A stretch of 36,538 nt of DNA from an uncultured Rhodospirillales bacterium (GCA_903931735.1 CAIZDL010000124.1:1-36538); one strand, 5' to 3'. Numbered from the stretch's first letter, positions 1 to 7,237 are shown. Translations and numbers: made by a program. The notes: a model not told the origin generated them from the sequence alone.

Positions 1-98
1 GCCAGCGACAACACGCCCCCAAACATCGCCACGACCAAGCCAACGCTGAACCGGGAGCGAATGCCCCGCCGCCACCCGTCTTTATCCCGACTTGGCAA
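1..98 (-). CDS. N-terminus of unknown membrane protein, cut by left edge
   Basis: An open minus-strand frame runs from a TTG at 98 (or an in-frame GTG at 104) off the left edge. The visible 32 residues are a basic stretch (MPSRDKDGWRRGIRSRFS) followed by a hydrophobic run (VGLVVAMFGGVLSLA), the pattern of an N-terminal membrane anchor or signal. A GGAGG sequence lies 8 nt upstream of the TTG, which favours that start. Membrane sensor proteins often start this way, but too little is visible to name a family. The same bases are also open on the plus strand up to a stop at 115-117, so the strand call is not certain. Confidence 0.4.
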   Translation of the reverse strand, partial: MPSRDKDGWRRGIRSRFSVGLVVAMFGGVLSL

Positions 99-137
99 GC
101 GCACAGCCTCCGACTAGTGGGGTGCGTCAGTTAAATT

Positions 138-238
138 GGTTTCCAAAGGCCGCGGCCTTTGGTGGGGTCAGGGGGGCAAAGCCCCACAAAACTGTCAAAT
201 TGCCTTCGGCGACCAAAGGCCGGGGGCCTTTGGAAACC
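138..238. repeat. Palindromic intergenic repeat element (nested inverted repeats)
   Basis: A 14-bp perfect inverted repeat (138-151 and 225-238, GGTTTCCAAAGGCC and its complement) encloses a structured unit. Inside are a perfect 20-bp palindrome CCAAAGGCCGCGGCCTTTGG at 143-162, a near-copy at 213-233, and a hairpin GTGGGG (162-167)/CCCCAC (182-187). The whole could fold as one long cruciform. It lies just downstream of the minus-strand merR gene, so it may also stop that transcript. It resembles the REP/MITE-like elements that are dispersed in alphaproteobacterial genomes. Whether it is repeated elsewhere in this genome cannot be seen from the window. Confidence 0.6.
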
Positions 239-306
239 CGGACTTTTACCGTGCAATTGAGTTGATCCGCACTTAATATTTGGGAACGGCCTCAACACCC
301 AAAAGC

Positions 307-1032
307 CTAGCGAATTGCTTTGCGCAACACCGATTTGAGGTCAATCAACTCGGTACGCAAACCCGTCAACTCCCGCCGAAGCCAAGCCGGCATATCGGCA
401 GCCGTCGCCGGAATAACCGAAAGCAGGGGGAACGGCTGGCTCACACCGATACCAAGCGCCGCCGTAGACGGAGGCGAAACGGCCTGAGTCGAAACGGGCT
501 GAGTCGCTGGCACGACAGAGGCCGCTGAAGCCTGCGCCACCGGCTGCGACTGGCCCGCCCCCTTGATCTCGGCGAGAGCAGCCTCATCCGCGCCGCCGTC
601 GCCTTCCGCGCCGTCGTCGTCCCCAAGGGCATCGCCCGCGAGATCCTCGGCGCCGGAGTCGTTAGCGCCCGCACCGTCGCCGCTACTCCCGTCGCCACCA
701 AGGTCGGACCCGAGCAGCCCTTCGGCCATCGCCTCCGCGCCCTCGGCATCGCCGCCGGACTGACGCTGATCCTTCAAAAGGCGCTGAACACCTTTGATGG
801 TATAGCCTTCGCTATACAGTAACCGTTGAATCTTGCGCAACAGCGCCACATCATCGGGCCGGTAATACCGCCGGCCACCGCCGCGTTTCAGCGGGCGGAC
901 CTGGGGAAACTTCGTCTCCCAGAAGCGTAAAACGTGCTGGGGAACATCCAGCTCGTCCGAAACTTCGCTGATCGTCCGAAACGCGGTTGCAGATTTAGCG
1001 CCCGCGCGCGGCCTTACTGCTTCTTTTTCCAT
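307..1032 (-). CDS. MerR family transcriptional regulator
   Basis: A 241-aa protein with an N-terminal MerR winged-helix domain at about residues 18-90. Visible signatures are the HTH ([20 protein letters not shown]), the wing ([18 protein letters not shown]) and the recognition-linked helix ([12 protein letters not shown]). Residues about 95-157 are a low-complexity Gly/Asp/Ala/Glu tract, followed by a Pro/Ala/Ser/Thr linker. The C-terminus (about 215-241) is an amphipathic helix that could dimerise. No Cys-based metal-binding loop is visible, so it is unlikely to be a metal sensor. It starts 8 nt after the ihfA stop, with GAGGG upstream of the ATG, and probably belongs to the same transcript. 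MerR genes directly after ihfA are common in alphaproteobacteria, but their targets are generally unknown. Confidence 0.88.
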   Translation of the reverse strand: MEKEAVRPRAGAKSATAFRTISEVSDELDVPQHVLRFWETKFPQVRPLKRGGGRRYYRPDDVALLRKIQRLLYSEGYTIKGVQRLLKDQRQSGGDAEGAEAMAEGLLGSDLGGDGSSGDGAGANDSGAEDLAGDALGDDDGAEGDGGADEAALAEIKGAGQSQPVAQASAASVVPATQPVSTQAVSPPSTAALGIGVSQPFPLLSVIPATAADMPAWLRRELTGLRTELIDLKSVLRKAIR

Positions 1033-1040
1033 ACCCGCCC

Positions 1041-1364
1041 TCAGGACGCTACGGCGCCCTCGGCCTCGGCTAGGCCCTGATTGATCCGGTTTTTCAGCAC
1101 ATGGCTGGCCCGGAACACCAGCACTCGGCGAGGAAGAATCGGCACTTCCTCTCCGGTTTTGGGATTACGGCCAACCCGCTGGCCCTTCTGGCGTACCGAA
1201 AAGCTGCCGAATGACGAAATCTTGACCATCTCGCCCCGCGCCAGCGCGTCGGCGACCTCATCAAGAATGGTTTCCACCAAATCCGCAGACTCGTTCCGCG
1301 AGAGCCCGACCTCTTGGTAGACGGCTTCGCTGAGTTGGGCGCGTGTTACTGTAACATTTGGCAT
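1041..1364 (-). CDS. ihfA: Integration host factor subunit alpha
   Basis: A 107-aa DNA-bending protein of the HU/IHF family that pairs with IhfB to bend DNA. IHF commonly assists sigma-54 promoters, recombination and nucleoid organisation. The body ([21 protein letters not shown]) and the DNA-intercalating arm ([21 protein letters not shown]) are intact. The C-terminal helix ends HVLKNRIN, with a short Ala/Glu-rich tail. Length is close to the usual 99-110 aa. The ATG at 1364 has GGAGG 9 nt upstream. It follows fabH after a 132-nt gap holding a candidate promoter and inverted repeat, so it may be transcribed both from that promoter and by read-through. IHF is relevant to the three sigma-54 promoters proposed in this window. 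Confidence 0.95.
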   Translation of the reverse strand: MPNVTVTRAQLSEAVYQEVGLSRNESADLVETILDEVADALARGEMVKISSFGSFSVRQKGQRVGRNPKTGEEVPILPRRVLVFRASHVLKNRINQGLAEAEGAVAS

Positions 1365-1394
1365 GACGCTGTCCCTCCGAGACCCTGGGAGACT

Positions 1395-1423
1395 AACCTA
1401 CTGCGCCGCACTAAACCCGTCAA
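1395..1423 (-). promoter_or_regulatory. Candidate sigma-70 promoter for ihfA
   Basis: On the minus strand TTGACG (1423-1418) is followed after 17 nt by TAGGTT (1400-1395), about 30 nt upstream of the ihfA ATG. The -35 matches five of six consensus bases and the -10 is weak. The spacing and the position in the fabH-ihfA gap support it. Confidence 0.35.
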
Positions 1424-1445
1424 TTCAAAAGGTTGGAAGACGGGT
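1415..1445 (-). other. Inverted repeat in fabH-ihfA gap
   Basis: ACCCGTC (1415-1421) and GACGGGT (1439-1445) form a perfect 7-bp inverted repeat with a 17-nt loop. On the minus strand it is followed only by TTT, so it is at best a weak terminator after fabH. It overlaps the -35 of the proposed ihfA promoter. Confidence 0.3.
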
Positions 1446-1496
1446 CAAAAGTTGAACACGAAGCATTGGACCCAACCCCGGCCAACGGCGAAATGC

Positions 1497-2471
1497 CTAC
1501 CAACGCACCAGTGCCGACCCCCAGGTGAAACCGCCGCCCATGGCTTCCATCAAAAGCAAGTCGCCCCGCTTGATCCGCCCATCGCCAACCGCCTCGGCCA
1601 GTGCCAACGGAATCGACGCGGCGGATGTATTGCCATGATGATCCACCGTTACCACCGCCCGTTCGGGCGCCAGCTTCAGCCTCTTCGCGGTACCCTCAAT
1701 GATGCGCAAATTCGCTTGATGCGGCACCAACCAATCGAGCTGGGAACAATCGATCTTGTTGGCCGCCAAGGCTTCCGCCGCAACCTCGCTCAGCCGGCTC
1801 ACCGCATGACGGAACACTTCCTGGCCGTTCATACGTACCGAACCGACACTTCGGGTCGCGGATGGGCCGCCGTCGCAGGCCAGCGAGTCGTAGTGCCGAC
1901 CATCGGAATGAAGGTGCGTCGACAGCACCCCGCGGTCGGAAATATCCCCCTGCCCCTCGGCCGCCGTAAGCACCACCGCGCCCGCACCGTCGCCAAACAA
2001 CACACAGGTGGTGCGATCTTGCCAATCCAAAATGCGCGAGAAGGTGTCTGCCCCGATAACGAGCGCAGTCTTGGCCTGCCCAAGACGAATAAAATTGTCG
2101 GCAACCGCCAACGCATAAATAAAGCCCGAACACACAGCCTGAATATCAAAAGCAAAACCAGTGGTGATACCGAGTTTTGCCTGAACTTTAACCGCCGTTG
2201 CCGGAAACGTATGATCGGGTGTCGTCGTGCCAAGCACGATCAAATCGACCTGTTCGGCCGCGACACCGGCGTTTTGAAGGGCGGCCTTGGCTGCGGCGAA
2301 CGCAAGATCCGAAGTGGTTTCACCCTCCGCCGCGATGTGGCGAACCCGGATGCCACTACGCTGCACGATCCACTCATCAGAGGTATCAACGCGCTTGGCC
2401 AAGTCGTGATTGGTCACCGCCTGCGCGGGCAAACAAGCACCGACACCCACCATCTGGGATCGTATGGGCAT
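1497..2471 (-). CDS. fabH: 3-oxoacyl-[ACP] synthase III
   Basis: A 324-aa ketoacyl-ACP synthase that condenses acetyl-CoA with malonyl-ACP to start type II fatty-acid synthesis in the cytoplasm. The catalytic triad is intact: Cys114 in DIQAVCSGF, His251 in VPHQANLRI, and Asn281 in [11 protein letters not shown]. The C-terminal [13 protein letters not shown] is typical of the family. The ATG overlaps the plsX stop by one base (TGATG), so translation is probably coupled. Plus-strand reading of this gene gives a long spurious ORF, which was discarded because all the family motifs lie on the minus strand. Confidence 0.97.
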   Translation of the reverse strand: MPIRSQMVGVGACLPAQAVTNHDLAKRVDTSDEWIVQRSGIRVRHIAAEGETTSDLAFAAAKAALQNAGVAAEQVDLIVLGTTTPDHTFPATAVKVQAKLGITTGFAFDIQAVCSGFIYALAVADNFIRLGQAKTALVIGADTFSRILDWQDRTTCVLFGDGAGAVVLTAAEGQGDISDRGVLSTHLHSDGRHYDSLACDGGPSATRSVGSVRMNGQEVFRHAVSRLSEVAAEALAANKIDCSQLDWLVPHQANLRIIEGTAKRLKLAPERAVVTVDHHGNTSAASIPLALAEAVGDGRIKRGDLLLMEAMGGGFTWGSALVRW

Positions 2472-3520
2472 CAGACCGCCACCGCCTCACTACCGGGACC
2501 GGGTGCCGGGCGCAAGTGCGGCATCTCCTCCTTGACCCGTTCGTTAAACCCTTGCACCGCCAGATCGTAGGCCACGCAAATCGCATTGGCAAAACCGATC
2601 TCGTCGGTGCCGCCGTGACTCTTAACGCAGATGCCGCGCAACCCCAAAAACATCGCGCCGTTGTAGCGACGCGGATCGGTGCGGGCCTTAAGCTTAATAA
2701 ACGCCGGACGCGCGAGCAAATACCCGATCTTGGCCAGAATCGAGGACCGGAAGGTGCGCTGAAGCAATTCGGAAAAGAACTTTGCGGTTCCCTCGGCCGT
2801 CTTAAGAGCAACGTTACCGGTGAAACCATCGGTGACCACCACATCAACCTTGCCGGTGCCGATGTCGTTACCCTCGATGAAACCATCGAAACGCAACGGC
2901 AAATCCAGCACCCTCAAGCGTGCGGCAGCCTCCCGGATCGCCTCGTGGCCCTTTTGCTCCTCCGAGCCGACATTCAGCAAGCCCACGGTGGGCAGCTCAA
3001 GGCCAAGCACCGAGCGCGCAAAAGCCGCTCCCATCACCGCGAACTGAACCAGATTATTGGCGTCGCACTCAAGATTGGCGCCAAGATCCAGCATCACGCT
3101 CTCGCCGCGCAAGGTCGGAAAAAACGACGCGATCGCCGGCCGGTCAATACCCGGCAGGGTTTTGAGGACCATTTTGCCCATGGCCATCAACGCGCCGGTG
3201 TTCCCCGCCGACACAACAACCGCAGCCCGACCATCCGCCACCGCGTCGATCGCCCGGCGCATGGAGCTGTTGCGGCCCCCACGAAGAGCCACCGAGGGCT
3301 TGGCGTCTGCCGCCACGGCATCCGGCGTATGTACGACGGTCGTGATATCGCGCAGCGCCGGCCACTTGGCCAGCAACGGTGCGATTCGGTTCTCGTCGCC
3401 AAACACCAGGTAGTTGACACCGGGATGACGCTCGCGCGCCAATTCGGCCCCAGCCACGACCATATCAGGGGCGTGATCCCCTCCCATGGCGTCCAGGGCA
3501 ATGGTCAGGCGTCCACTCAC
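2471..3520 (-). CDS. plsX: Phosphate acyltransferase PlsX
   Basis: A 349-aa peripheral membrane enzyme that converts acyl-ACP to acyl-phosphate, which PlsY uses for lysophosphatidic acid synthesis. Family hallmarks are the N-terminal [22 protein letters not shown], and the FVEGNDI-like [24 protein letters not shown]. The chosen start is GTG at 3520. An ATG at 3528 is out of frame and stops after three codons. A GGGAG lies about 11 nt upstream. It sits between rpmF and fabH, the standard order for this phospholipid/fatty-acid operon. Confidence 0.96.
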   Translation of the reverse strand: MSGRLTIALDAMGGDHAPDMVVAGAELARERHPGVNYLVFGDENRIAPLLAKWPALRDITTVVHTPDAVAADAKPSVALRGGRNSSMRRAIDAVADGRAAVVVSAGNTGALMAMGKMVLKTLPGIDRPAIASFFPTLRGESVMLDLGANLECDANNLVQFAVMGAAFARSVLGLELPTVGLLNVGSEEQKGHEAIREAAARLRVLDLPLRFDGFIEGNDIGTGKVDVVVTDGFTGNVALKTAEGTAKFFSELLQRTFRSSILAKIGYLLARPAFIKLKARTDPRRYNGAMFLGLRGICVKSHGGTDEIGFANAICVAYDLAVQGFNERVKEEMPHLRPAPGPGSEAVAV

Positions 3521-3544
3521 TGCGGCATGGCTCCCTTTCCAGTA

Positions 3545-3562
3545 GTCGGGAGATAGCCCGAC
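3545..3562 (-). other. Short hairpin between rpmF and plsX
   Basis: GTCGGG (3545-3550) and CCCGAC (3557-3562) form a perfect 6-bp stem with a 6-nt loop in the 55-nt rpmF-plsX gap. There is no T-run in either direction. It could tune plsX expression or RNA stability, but nothing more can be said. Confidence 0.35.
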
Positions 3563-3575
3563 CCCATACCCAACC

Positions 3576-3758
3576 CTATGCGGCGGCGACCTTCACCACT
3601 TCCCGTCCATCGTAACAACCGCAGGACAGGCAAACATGGTGCGGACGCTTCAGCTCGCCACACTTGGGGCATTCAGCGTATGAATTTGCTGTCAAGGCAT
3701 GATGAGCCCGCCGCATGTTGCGTCGTGACTTGGAGGTTTTCTTCTTAGGAACAGCCAT
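3576..3758 (-). CDS. rpmF: 50S ribosomal protein L32
   Basis: A 60-aa protein with the N-terminal [20 protein letters not shown] signature of bacterial L32. The two Cys pairs ([19 protein letters not shown]) form the zinc-ribbon version of the protein. It lies between yceD and plsX, as in many proteobacteria. A terminator-like hairpin separates it from yceD, so its level may be set partly by read-through. Confidence 0.97.
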   Translation of the reverse strand: MAVPKKKTSKSRRNMRRAHHALTANSYAECPKCGELKRPHHVCLSCGCYDGREVVKVAAA

Positions 3759-3796
3759 GGCTTCTACTCGATCCGGTCAAACCTGCAATCCGTGCG

Positions 3797-3821
3797 AAAA
3801 AGGCGGCCGAAAAGGGCCGCC
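3797..3821 (-). terminator. Intrinsic terminator between yceD and rpmF (minus strand)
   Basis: On the minus strand GGCGGCC, a 6-nt loop and GGCCGCC (3821-3815 and 3808-3802) are followed directly by five T (3801-3797). The stem is perfect and G+C-rich. It lies 87 nt after the yceD stop and about 40 nt before the rpmF start, so it probably ends or reduces transcription into rpmF. Confidence 0.65.
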
Positions 3822-3907
3822 CCGTCACACCGGCGATTCAATACAGCCATTATGACCCGAGGGCAAGCGATATCCCGCACCGACCCGCGATAAAGGACAG
3901 CACCCCT

Positions 3908-4498
3908 TCATTGCCGAAGCTTTAGCCCGGCAAGGGCGCCAAATGGGTTGGACGAGGACTCCTCGGCCGCCGAACCGGGGCTCACCCCGCCCGCGCGCTC
4001 GTCGTCGTCGAAGCCGGAAAATTCGACTCCGGGCGCGCGTGGGTAAGGATCGAGGGCTAACGAAAGATGCTGAGCCACCAGTTCGCCGATATCGATCAGG
4101 CCATCGGCCATCGGTTCGGGCTGATCCTCTTCGGCGGCGAAAGGGTCGAAGGCGATATCCGCCTCTTCCTCGGTAATATCGGGCGAAAACAATGCACTAA
4201 ACGACTCGCAGACGCTGGCCGGCACCGGCTCCATGGTCACAACGCAAGCCTGCACCACCTCCGCCGATACCGTACCCGAAACCCGCACCATCCCGCTTTC
4301 CCGGCCACGCAGGCGGGCCAGGTGGACGGTGGCGCGCAGGCAGAGCACCGCCTCCAGACGAAACCGCACCGCCAAGGCCCGACATTCGGCAACGCTGGCC
4401 TCGATCTCGCGCACGATTTGATCGCCGGGCAAAGACTCGGCCACCACAACCCGCGAAAACTCGGGCGGCGGCACGGCCGGATATTCGGTTGGTTTCAT
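3908..4498 (-). CDS. YceD/DUF177 family protein
   Basis: A 196-aa member of the DUF177 family, usually encoded just before rpmF. Recognisable parts are the beta-rich core with the conserved Cys85 (VQACVVTMEPVP), the acidic region (about 105-135), and the motif DIGELVAQHLSLALDPYPR (about 137-155). The C-terminus is Ser/Gly/Asp-rich and probably disordered. Its ATG overlaps the stop of the upstream CBP3-type gene by 4 nt, so the two are translationally coupled. Bacterial YceD proteins have been linked to 23S rRNA or 50S accumulation. Here the role is inferred only from family and context. Confidence 0.88.
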   Translation of the reverse strand: MKPTEYPAVPPPEFSRVVVAESLPGDQIVREIEASVAECRALAVRFRLEAVLCLRATVHLARLRGRESGMVRVSGTVSAEVVQACVVTMEPVPASVCESFSALFSPDITEEEADIAFDPFAAEEDQPEPMADGLIDIGELVAQHLSLALDPYPRAPGVEFSGFDDDERAGGVSPGSAAEESSSNPFGALAGLKLRQ

Positions 4499-5070
4499 TC
4501 TACGCTCCCTCCCTTTATGCCGGAAAATGCTGGAAAATCCACCTGCCCGGCCAGGATCGACTCCAACGGCTGGGCCGCAAGCCCGGTTACCGCGAGCCGA
4601 ACATAAGCCGCCATGCGCACCAACATCTCGGGCGCCGTTTCCAGCACAGTGCCGAACAAATTATTATCGAGCGCGGCCAGCAAAACCTCGTCCCCCGCCG
4701 CCGCGACGCCCTGATCATAGGCATGGATGCGGCCGTTAAAGCCCTGGGCCATGCGCTTGACCCGGGGCGGCACCCCCATGTCGGCCACCCCCATCTCGCG
4801 CACGGTGCGATCCATATCGGCGATCATGCCCTCGAAAAGATCGCGGGAAAACAACCGTGCCGGTTCGCCTTGGCGCTTCAAACGGTGGACCACCAAAAAT
4901 GCCTGGAGCGCCAGCATTTCATAACGGCCATCGAGGGTGTCGGGAACGCCACCCTCCAGATAAAACTCGGGACGCCGGGATTGCTCCACGATCTGGCTGT
5001 AGCAGCGCGCCACCTTATCGCCACGGCCACCACTTGAAAAAATGCGCTTCAAGAAGGCTATCATCGTCAC
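4495..5070 (-). CDS. Ubiquinol-cytochrome c chaperone (CBP3) family protein
   Basis: A 191-aa protein of the CBP3/UQCC1-like chaperone family, whose mitochondrial members help assemble cytochrome b of complex III. Typical segments are YLEGGVPDTLDGRYEMLALQ, FDGMI-like DLFEGMIADMDRTVREMGV, and VPPRVKRMAQGFNGRI. The frame opens at GTG 5070, and an ATG two codons later (5064) is an equally good start. No strong ribosome site is seen. It is the first gene of the minus-strand operon and divergent from bamE. In alphaproteobacteria this gene and yceD commonly sit together beside bamE. Confidence 0.88.
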   Translation of the reverse strand: MTMIAFLKRIFSSGGRGDKVARCYSQIVEQSRRPEFYLEGGVPDTLDGRYEMLALQAFLVVHRLKRQGEPARLFSRDLFEGMIADMDRTVREMGVADMGVPPRVKRMAQGFNGRIHAYDQGVAAAGDEVLLAALDNNLFGTVLETAPEMLVRMAAYVRLAVTGLAAQPLESILAGQVDFPAFSGIKGGSVE

Positions 5071-5092
5071 ACTCGCAATCTTGTCTGCGATC

Positions 5093-5124
5093 CGGTTGAC
5101 AGGTCAAACCGAGCGGTGCGATTG
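5093..5124. promoter_or_regulatory. Dyad and candidate promoter between CBP3 gene and bamE
   Basis: TTGACA at 5096-5101 is a good -35 for bamE, but the matching -10 (CGATTG or GATTGT) is poor. The -35 lies inside a dyad, CGGTTGAC (5093-5100) and GTCAAACCG (5103-5111) around AG, that could be an operator serving one or both divergent genes. Confidence 0.35.
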
Positions 5125-5198
5125 TCGGGGCCGAGCCCAACCCGTATCGTGCGCCCCACCGTTTCACCCCACCGTTCACCATAAGAGTGTCGATTGTC

Positions 5199-5663
5199 AT
5201 GACCGGATCGACCACTGTCAAATTGTTCGCCATCAGTCTCCTGATTTCGACCGCCTCGGCCTGCGCGCCAATCGTGGCAGTCCACGGCAATTTTGTCGAA
5301 CCCGAACGGCTGGAGCAGATCCACGAGGGCATCAGCCGCAAGGCAGATATCGCCGATATTCTCGGCACCCCCACCGCTGTTGGCACCTTTGATCCCAATG
5401 TCTGGTACTACGTCGGACAACGGACTGAAAAGGTGGCGTTTTATCCGCCTACCGTCGTAGACCGGCAAGTGCTGGTGATGCATTTCGGCGATGCCGGAGT
5501 CGTCCAAAAGATCGAAAAACTCGACGCCACCACCGGAGTCGATGTCGCGATTATTGACCGCACCACGCCGACGGCCGGCAAAGACCTGTCGTTTCTTGAG
5601 CAAATGCTGGGCAATGTCGGCCGCTTCTCCGGCAACAAAAAAGACAGCGGGCCAGGCCATTAG
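5199..5663 (+). CDS. bamE: Outer membrane assembly lipoprotein BamE (SmpA/OmlA)
   Basis: A small lipoprotein of the BAM complex that inserts beta-barrel proteins into the outer membrane. With the ATG at 5199 it is 154 aa; a GTG at 5187 would add four residues. AAGAG lies 11 nt upstream of the ATG, so the ATG is preferred. The signal peptide VKLFAISLLISTASAC ends at a lipobox-like ASAC, and the Cys would be lipidated. The SmpA/OmlA core is clear: EQIHEGISRKADIADILGTPTAV followed by WYYVGQRTEKVAFYPP. The C-terminal tail (about 120-154) is less conserved. The gene is divergent from the CBP3-type operon, its usual alphaproteobacterial position. Confidence 0.9.
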   Translation: MTGSTTVKLFAISLLISTASACAPIVAVHGNFVEPERLEQIHEGISRKADIADILGTPTAVGTFDPNVWYYVGQRTEKVAFYPPTVVDRQVLVMHFGDAGVVQKIEKLDATTGVDVAIIDRTTPTAGKDLSFLEQMLGNVGRFSGNKKDSGPGH

Positions 5664-5700
5664 GCCTCAGGGGCGTTGCCTCAGGGCCGTTCTGAACAGG

Positions 5701-5736
5701 CTCTCAGCCCGCCGCCGACCGGCGGGGGCGTGAGAG
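5701..5736. terminator. Bidirectional hairpin between bamE and response regulator
   Basis: A two-step stem lies between convergent genes: outer arms CTCTCA (5701-5706) and TGAGAG (5731-5736), and inner arms CCCGCCG (5708-5714) and CGGCGGG (5720-5726). No long T-run follows in either direction. The position between two convergent stops still suggests it protects both 3' ends. Confidence 0.55.
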
Positions 5737-5755
5737 GCCCGGAGCGCGAACACCT

Positions 5756-6160
5756 TCAGCCTGGAAACAGGTAGCGATCGATCCGTTCGCGCAGCGCCGG
5801 CAGAGTCGGCGGCTTGACCACGAAGGCGTTCACACCCAACGCCATCGCCTGCTTAACGATTTCGGATTCGGTGTGCTTGGTTAAAAAGATCACCGGAGTG
5901 CGCGGGTTGCGAATTTCCGTCGACGCCCGCAGCCGGGTCAAAAAGTTCAGCCCGTTAACCGGCCGCATTTCGATATCGCAAACGATAATGTCGGGGTTAA
6001 ACCGCCGACATTCCGCAAGGCCAGCCTCGCCCTCGTCCGCCTCGCCAATGCGCCCGAATCCCAGTTGCCCAAGCAATTGCACGATGGTCTTGCGCACAAA
6101 CGCCTGATCCTCGATCACAACGACGCTAAACGGCTGATAATCAGCGCGACCTCGCTCCAT
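5756..6160 (-). CDS. Single-domain (CheY-like) response regulator
   Basis: A 134-aa receiver domain with no output domain. The acidic pocket is Glu17-Asp18 (VVIEDQ), the phosphoacceptor is Asp62 (IIVCDIEM), and the switch residues are Thr94 (FLTKHT) and Lys116 (VVKPPT). The frame is open to 6247, but the ATG at 6160 was chosen because GGAGG lies 6 nt upstream and the extra 29 residues look non-family. It has no kinase beside it and follows the unknown 79-aa gene on the same strand after a 174-nt gap. Single receivers like this often act on flagellar motors or relay systems, but no partner can be named here. Confidence 0.9.
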   Translation of the reverse strand: MERGRADYQPFSVVVIEDQAFVRKTIVQLLGQLGFGRIGEADEGEAGLAECRRFNPDIIVCDIEMRPVNGLNFLTRLRASTEIRNPRTPVIFLTKHTESEIVKQAMALGVNAFVVKPPTLPALRERIDRYLFPG

Positions 6161-6273
6161 CGCCCCCCTCCGACTTTGCAAAAATGTTATCGGCCCCGTT
6201 ATATCAGCAATAAGCGAGATGGTGGACATGGAACACCGCCTCGGCAAGATATTTTTCAGTCCGGCGCAAATGG

Positions 6274-6312
6274 GGGATAATCTGAAACAGAGCTTCTTGC
6301 TCAGATTATCCC
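6274..6312. other. 12-bp inverted repeat upstream of response regulator
   Basis: GGGATAATCTGA (6274-6285) and TCAGATTATCCC (6301-6312) are perfect complements separated by 15 nt. The arms are A+T-rich and no T-run follows. It begins 22 nt past the stop of the 79-aa gene and 114 nt upstream of the response-regulator start. It could be a protein-binding operator or an RNA hairpin protecting the upstream message. Confidence 0.5.
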
Positions 6313-6334
6313 TCTATGGTTTAAATTCTCGCCA

Positions 6335-6574
6335 TCAATGATGACCGCCCCAATTGATTGACGGCCCATAAGACTGTGAGGACATGGAACTCGCCCCGCT
6401 CTGGTCGCCATTCCAATAATGATCGAGTTCATAGACCCCAAAGAACGATAAAAACATCGTCGCAACCACGGCCAGCGTTCGCCAGATCGCATCCCACGAT
6501 ACATTCTTTTTCGCCGGCATCCGGCGGATAGAAGGGGCGAACCCAGATGTTACCCGATAAGTATTCAGTCGCAT
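6335..6574 (-). CDS. Unknown 79-aa single-pass membrane protein
   Basis: A small protein with a basic N-terminus (about 1-30), one hydrophobic segment at about 31-49 (LAVVATMFLSFFGVYEL), and a Ser/Gly/His-containing tail ending INWGGHH. I do not recognise a family. The frame is open to 6694, but the ATG at 6574 has AGGAGG 6 nt upstream, so this start is strongly preferred. By the positive-inside rule the N-terminus is probably cytoplasmic and the tail periplasmic. A sigma-54 type promoter with upstream dyads lies directly before it, which suggests regulation together with fliK-flgD. The response-regulator gene follows downstream on the same strand. Confidence 0.7.
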   Translation of the reverse strand: MRLNTYRVTSGFAPSIRRMPAKKNVSWDAIWRTLAVVATMFLSFFGVYELDHYWNGDQSGASSMSSQSYGPSINWGGHH

Positions 6575-6630
6575 ACCTGGCCTCCTGCACATAACCTTGT
6601 GACGACAAACACGCTGTCTTTCACTCGGTC

Positions 6631-6648
6631 TAGCAACAGACATGCCAG
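6631..6648 (-). promoter_or_regulatory. Sigma-54 promoter for the 79-aa membrane protein
   Basis: The minus strand reads CTGGCATGTCTGTTGCTA from 6648 to 6631. GG (6646-6645) and GC (6634-6633) are separated by exactly 10 nt, and the core TGGCATG-N4-TTGCT differs from the TGGCACG-N4-TTGCW consensus at one base. Transcription would start near 6621, about 47 nt before the ATG at 6574. Confidence 0.7.
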
Positions 6649-6689
6649 AGGTTATGCGCGGACGCTTATCTGTAACCTTAAGTAAACTC

Positions 6690-6765
6690 GGCAACAGTTT
6701 GCCCGGCAGTTTCGCTTTGGGAATTTTTTGCCCGGCAATATCTGCCTACTATGGCAATTTATGCC
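6690..6765. promoter_or_regulatory. Cluster of GGCA/TGCC dyads, candidate enhancer
   Basis: Two GGCA-N5-TGCC dyads (6734-6746 and 6753-6765, 19 bp apart) and one GGCA-N6-TGCC dyad (6690-6703) lie about 75-140 bp upstream of the predicted sigma-54 start near 6621. That is a normal distance for a sigma-54 enhancer. The region is intergenic, between the cytochrome c stop (6827) and the 79-aa gene. Confidence 0.55.
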
Positions 6766-6826
6766 GAAATTTCAGCAAAGTCTGGGGAGATGCTAATACC
6801 AAACATGAGCATCGGCCACCGCCGCC

Positions 6827-7237
6827 CTAAAGCCCCTTAAGATAGGCGATCAAGGCGGCTCGTTCGCCAGCATCGGAAAGGCCGGGAAAGCGCATCGCGG
6901 TGCCGGGCAGCACGGCCTGGGGATCGCGGAGAAATCGATCCAGGAACGATTCGCTCCAAATGAGCACCGAGCCTCGCAGCGCGCCCGAATATACGAAACT
7001 GGAAATCGAGCCTACCGTGCGCCCGACCACGCCGAACAGGCTGGGACCAACATGATTGCGGAGCCTGACGACCGTATGACAAGGACGGCAATCCCGCTCG
7101 AACACGGCCCGTCCCTCGGGTTCTGCGCCTAGCGACGCAAGCGGCCACGCCATCACCGCAAGCACAGCCACCCCGGTTGCGCCAATGAACGCCGCAACAG
7201 TCCCAACGCGCGCCCTCGGCCAATTCCGGCTGCCCAT
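6827..7237 (-). CDS. Class I c-type cytochrome, membrane-anchored or secreted
   Basis: A 136-aa protein with one haem site: C50-R-P-C53-H54 binds haem covalently, and Met115 (PGTAMRFPGL) is the likely sixth ligand. The fold resembles cytochrome c2/c550-type proteins (GRAVFERDCRPCHTV, then VGPSLFGVVGR, and AERAALIAYLK-like ending). The N-terminus (VGTVAAFIGATGVAVLAVMA) is a signal peptide or membrane anchor, so the haem domain is periplasmic. The ATG at 7237 has AGGAGA a few nt upstream. No oxidase or reductase subunits are nearby, so its electron partner is unknown. It stands alone between two regions with sigma-54 signals. Confidence 0.9.
   Translation of the reverse strand: MGSRNWPRARVGTVAAFIGATGVAVLAVMAWPLASLGAEPEGRAVFERDCRPCHTVVRLRNHVGPSLFGVVGRTVGSISSFVYSGALRGSVLIWSESFLDRFLRDPQAVLPGTAMRFPGLSDAGERAALIAYLKGL

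Noticed and set aside
99-306. A tRNA gene next to merR
   Set aside because: No cloverleaf, T-arm GTTC-type core or CCA-like end could be found. The structure is the palindromic repeat element.
1344-1356. Perfect palindrome TGTTACTGTAACA at the start of ihfA
   Set aside because: It encodes codons for NVTV in the conserved IhfA N-terminus, so it can arise from coding. No matching second site was found to suggest an operator.
1314-2570. 418-codon plus-strand ORF opposite fabH
   Set aside because: It is antisense to a gene with all FabH catalytic motifs, has a low-complexity basic composition and no recognisable domain. It is a G+C-rich shadow.
2198-3556. 452-codon plus-strand ORF opposite plsX
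   Set aside because: Antisense to clear PlsX motifs; its translation is Arg/His-rich without family features.
6690-6708. GGGCAAACTGTTGC on the minus strand as another sigma-54 promoter
   Set aside because: It has GG-N10-GC and TTGC but none of the CACG core. It overlaps the proposed enhancer dyads, and the better match is at 6631-6648.
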